Assembly (NCBI GenBank): GCA_039923455.1
Contig: JBDTCS010000146.1
Location: 1 to 25,658 of the forward strand
Direction: 5' to 3'
From: JBDTCS01 sp039923455
Lineage (GTDB): Bacteria > Bacteroidota > Ignavibacteria > Palsa-1295
Length of the DNA stretch: 25,658 nt
Shown: positions 24,328 through 25,658 of the stretch, piece by piece
Layout: the number at the start of each line of letters is the position of its first letter
How positions within the stretch are numbered: position 1 is the stretch's first letter
Position numbers and translations under genes: made by a program
Notes under the pieces: generated by a model
Database searches by the model: none
Told to the model about the DNA's origin: nothing
The model's input: the letters and a program-made list of their open reading frames with translations, nothing else

Positions 24328-24801
24328 GAGCGTACTATTTTAATGTTGTCACAAAGCCCAGAGCGCAAATGGAAGCAGGCGGTTTGGGTATGCAAAGTTA
24401 GACACGTTCAGCGATAAACAAAAGAACAGTTTTAGGGTAAATTGTAAACAGCCAGAAGACCTATAATGAAAGGGCTTCCTGGGATCCAGTCTTGTGATTT
24501 GGATGGAAGTCAATGCTAGCTGCAAACAAGCGCAACTCCGAGCATTCACAGGAATTGCATTTGACGCGCAACCGGGAAAAATAAAGAAGGCATTGCTCCA
24601 GTGTGCACGCGTTCCGAACAATGCTAAGAAAGATATTTGAAGCGGAAAGCGCTATTGGTCCAAAGCAACGACGAACTACGAAAACACAGAAGATATTTTT
24701 ACACACCTTACCGAGCTTTCCAATTGCGCTCTGTAAGAAGCCGAAGCGAAACCTCTGTGCCTGACCGATAATCAAGACTCAGTTTTTTCGAACATAAAAA
24801 G

Positions 24802-24837
24802 ACAGCCCACTACGGAGTGCTATCCGTAGTGGGCTGT
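24802..24837. terminator. Strong hairpin, terminator-like on minus strand
   Basis: A perfect 14-bp stem, ACAGCCCACTACGG / CCGTAGTGGGCTGT, has an 8-base loop. On the minus strand it is followed after one C by TTTTT, a good intrinsic terminator for something transcribed leftwards from the right-hand side. On the plus strand only TCGATTAAATTT follows. No annotated gene ends nearby. Confidence 0.65.
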
Positions 24838-24849
24838 TCGATTAAATTT

Positions 24850-24904
24850 GCTGCATCGTTGTAAGCAATTTCCACTTCTGAAAAGTGAATTGCAATGATG
24901 CAGC
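24850..24904. repeat. Long imperfect inverted repeat
   Basis: GCTGCATC (24850-24857) pairs with GATGCAGC (24897-24904), and inside it GCAATT pairs with AATTGC and CACTT with AAGTG around a 5-base loop. It starts 12 bp from the hairpin at 24802-24837. Confidence 0.7.
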
Positions 24905-25658
24905 GCCGATGGCTCACGCAAGATAACCTACTACCAAATTATCCTGCATTCTGCGCGCACCGGCTGCCTTGTCCCCATCCATTTATGTGGATATGCACGC
25001 TATAAGTTTAGAATTATACTAAAGTATTAATGAGCTTAACGGTCGTCAGAAATAATACGTCGTCGATAATGTTCGTGATATACTTGATCCCTCAACTTTT
25101 TTGTATTCTCCAGCACACTAATTGAGTGCTTCGGAAAATATTGGTCCGAGGCCACATTGGCGACCCCGAACCGAACATAAGATCTCAAGACGACAGCACG
25201 ATCAAGATTCCAATTGTGGATGAATCAAGCTTTGCGCCTAAACCCGAGAATTATCTCGGAAGCACTCGACCGATCCATGATCGCCCTATCAAGTTTCGAT
25301 GTACAAAAATAACACCTGGCTACTTCTGAAAAAAGAACAGTTTTTTACTATTTTTTAAGCAAATATTTGAGACTCAGAGGTGCTTAATCGTCGAATTCAG
25401 CCGGTAACCAGCAATTTAATAGGAAAAAACTTTGAGGGTGAATGGAGTAAAATAAAGTTTTCTAAAAGAAATTAGGCCTTGAAGACAAGCTTAACCTAAG
25501 TTTATTCGAGAAGCGAGCGACTCGTCTTGGAGACTTGGGCCACAGTTAGTTTGGTGCAAATGGTGGGGGCTCGCGGATCGGTTGATGCAGCGATCCAAAC
25601 TGGGGGCGAATAAAAATTGTCCTTCGGGATAACGCAACGAAATTAACTCCTCCCCCTT

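Larger units (their letters stand above)
24328..25658. other. Gene-poor right end, 1.3 kb
   Basis: I find no convincing gene. Overlapping minus-strand ORFs at 24349-24621 and 24461-24775 have cysteine-rich, non-conserved-looking translations. A 67-codon plus-strand ORF (25126-25329, GTG start) and a minus-strand frame open from the window edge to a stop at 25491 match nothing I know. The region holds two strong hairpins (24802-24837, 24850-24904). It also has two AAAAGAACAGTTTT copies (about 24419 and 25331) and AT-rich stretches. It may be untranslated RNA, decayed genes or the approach to a neighbouring gene. Confidence 0.5.

Noticed and set aside
24349..24775. Two overlapping minus-strand ORFs of 90 and 104 codons
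   Set aside because: Their translations are cysteine- and phenylalanine-rich with no recognisable fold, and they overlap each other in different frames.
25126..25329. 67-codon ORF whose start faintly recalls single-stranded DNA-binding proteins
   Set aside because: The resemblance is limited to a short stretch with offset spacing. The rest does not match, and nothing around it supports a gene.
25491..25658. Minus-strand frame open from the window edge
   Set aside because: Only 56 codons are visible, with no recognised motif. It cannot be told apart from a chance frame.

Overview
The window looks like a chromosomal segment from a Gram-negative bacterium of the Bacteroidota/Chlorobiota (FCB) branch. 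A Kapabacteria- or Ignavibacteria-like lineage is my best guess, by inference only. Three things support this: several OmpA-type outer-membrane proteins with long N-terminal barrels; lipoproteins and DUF547 and TPR proteins of the kind common in that branch; and promoter elements matching the Bacteroidota -7 consensus TAnnTTTG upstream of at least five genes. Starts are mostly ATG, with some GTG and TTG, and Shine-Dalgarno sequences are weak.

Layout. Bases 1-1639 (-) hold an OmpA-family protein cut off by the window edge, followed by a tRNA-Glu(CTC) at 1794-1868. Bases 2073-3788 (-) encode an M3 oligoendopeptidase, divergent from acetyl-CoA synthetase (4160-6241, +). A second OmpA protein with two OmpA-like domains lies at 6290-8311 (-), with 15-bp tandem repeats right before its start. 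A four-gene plus-strand run follows (8666-11572): TPR-like protein, DUF547 lipoprotein, DinB-like protein, LysE-type exporter. Convergent to it are a Nudix hydrolase and a lipoprotein (11602-12908, -). A third OmpA protein (13383-15002, +) is a paralogue of the first. A 12-repeat TPR protein (15153-16757, -) comes next, then a small secreted charged protein (17305-17634, -) and a two-component system (17790-20140, -). Divergent from the regulator is an AT-rich, signal-peptide-bearing VOC-fold protein (20356-20883, +). Next is an intergenic block of two tandem-repeat families (20912-21193). After it come an internally duplicated lipoprotein, a cyclophilin-type PPIase and endonuclease IV (21363-23889, +), then a small repeat-containing ORF (24058-24327, -). 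The last 1.3 kb has no convincing gene but carries two strong adjacent hairpins.

Function. Most genes serve the cell envelope (OmpA anchors, lipoproteins, a periplasmic or membrane-anchored PPIase, a sensor kinase), acetate activation, peptide degradation and DNA repair. I found no CRISPR array, transposase, integrase, phage genes or recognisable defence system. I do not see an obvious new multi-gene system. The most informative oddities are the Nudix gene whose conserved N-terminus has no canonical start codon, the repeat block, the tandem repeats abutting an outer-membrane protein start, a motif shared by two promoter regions, and the structured gene-poor right end.
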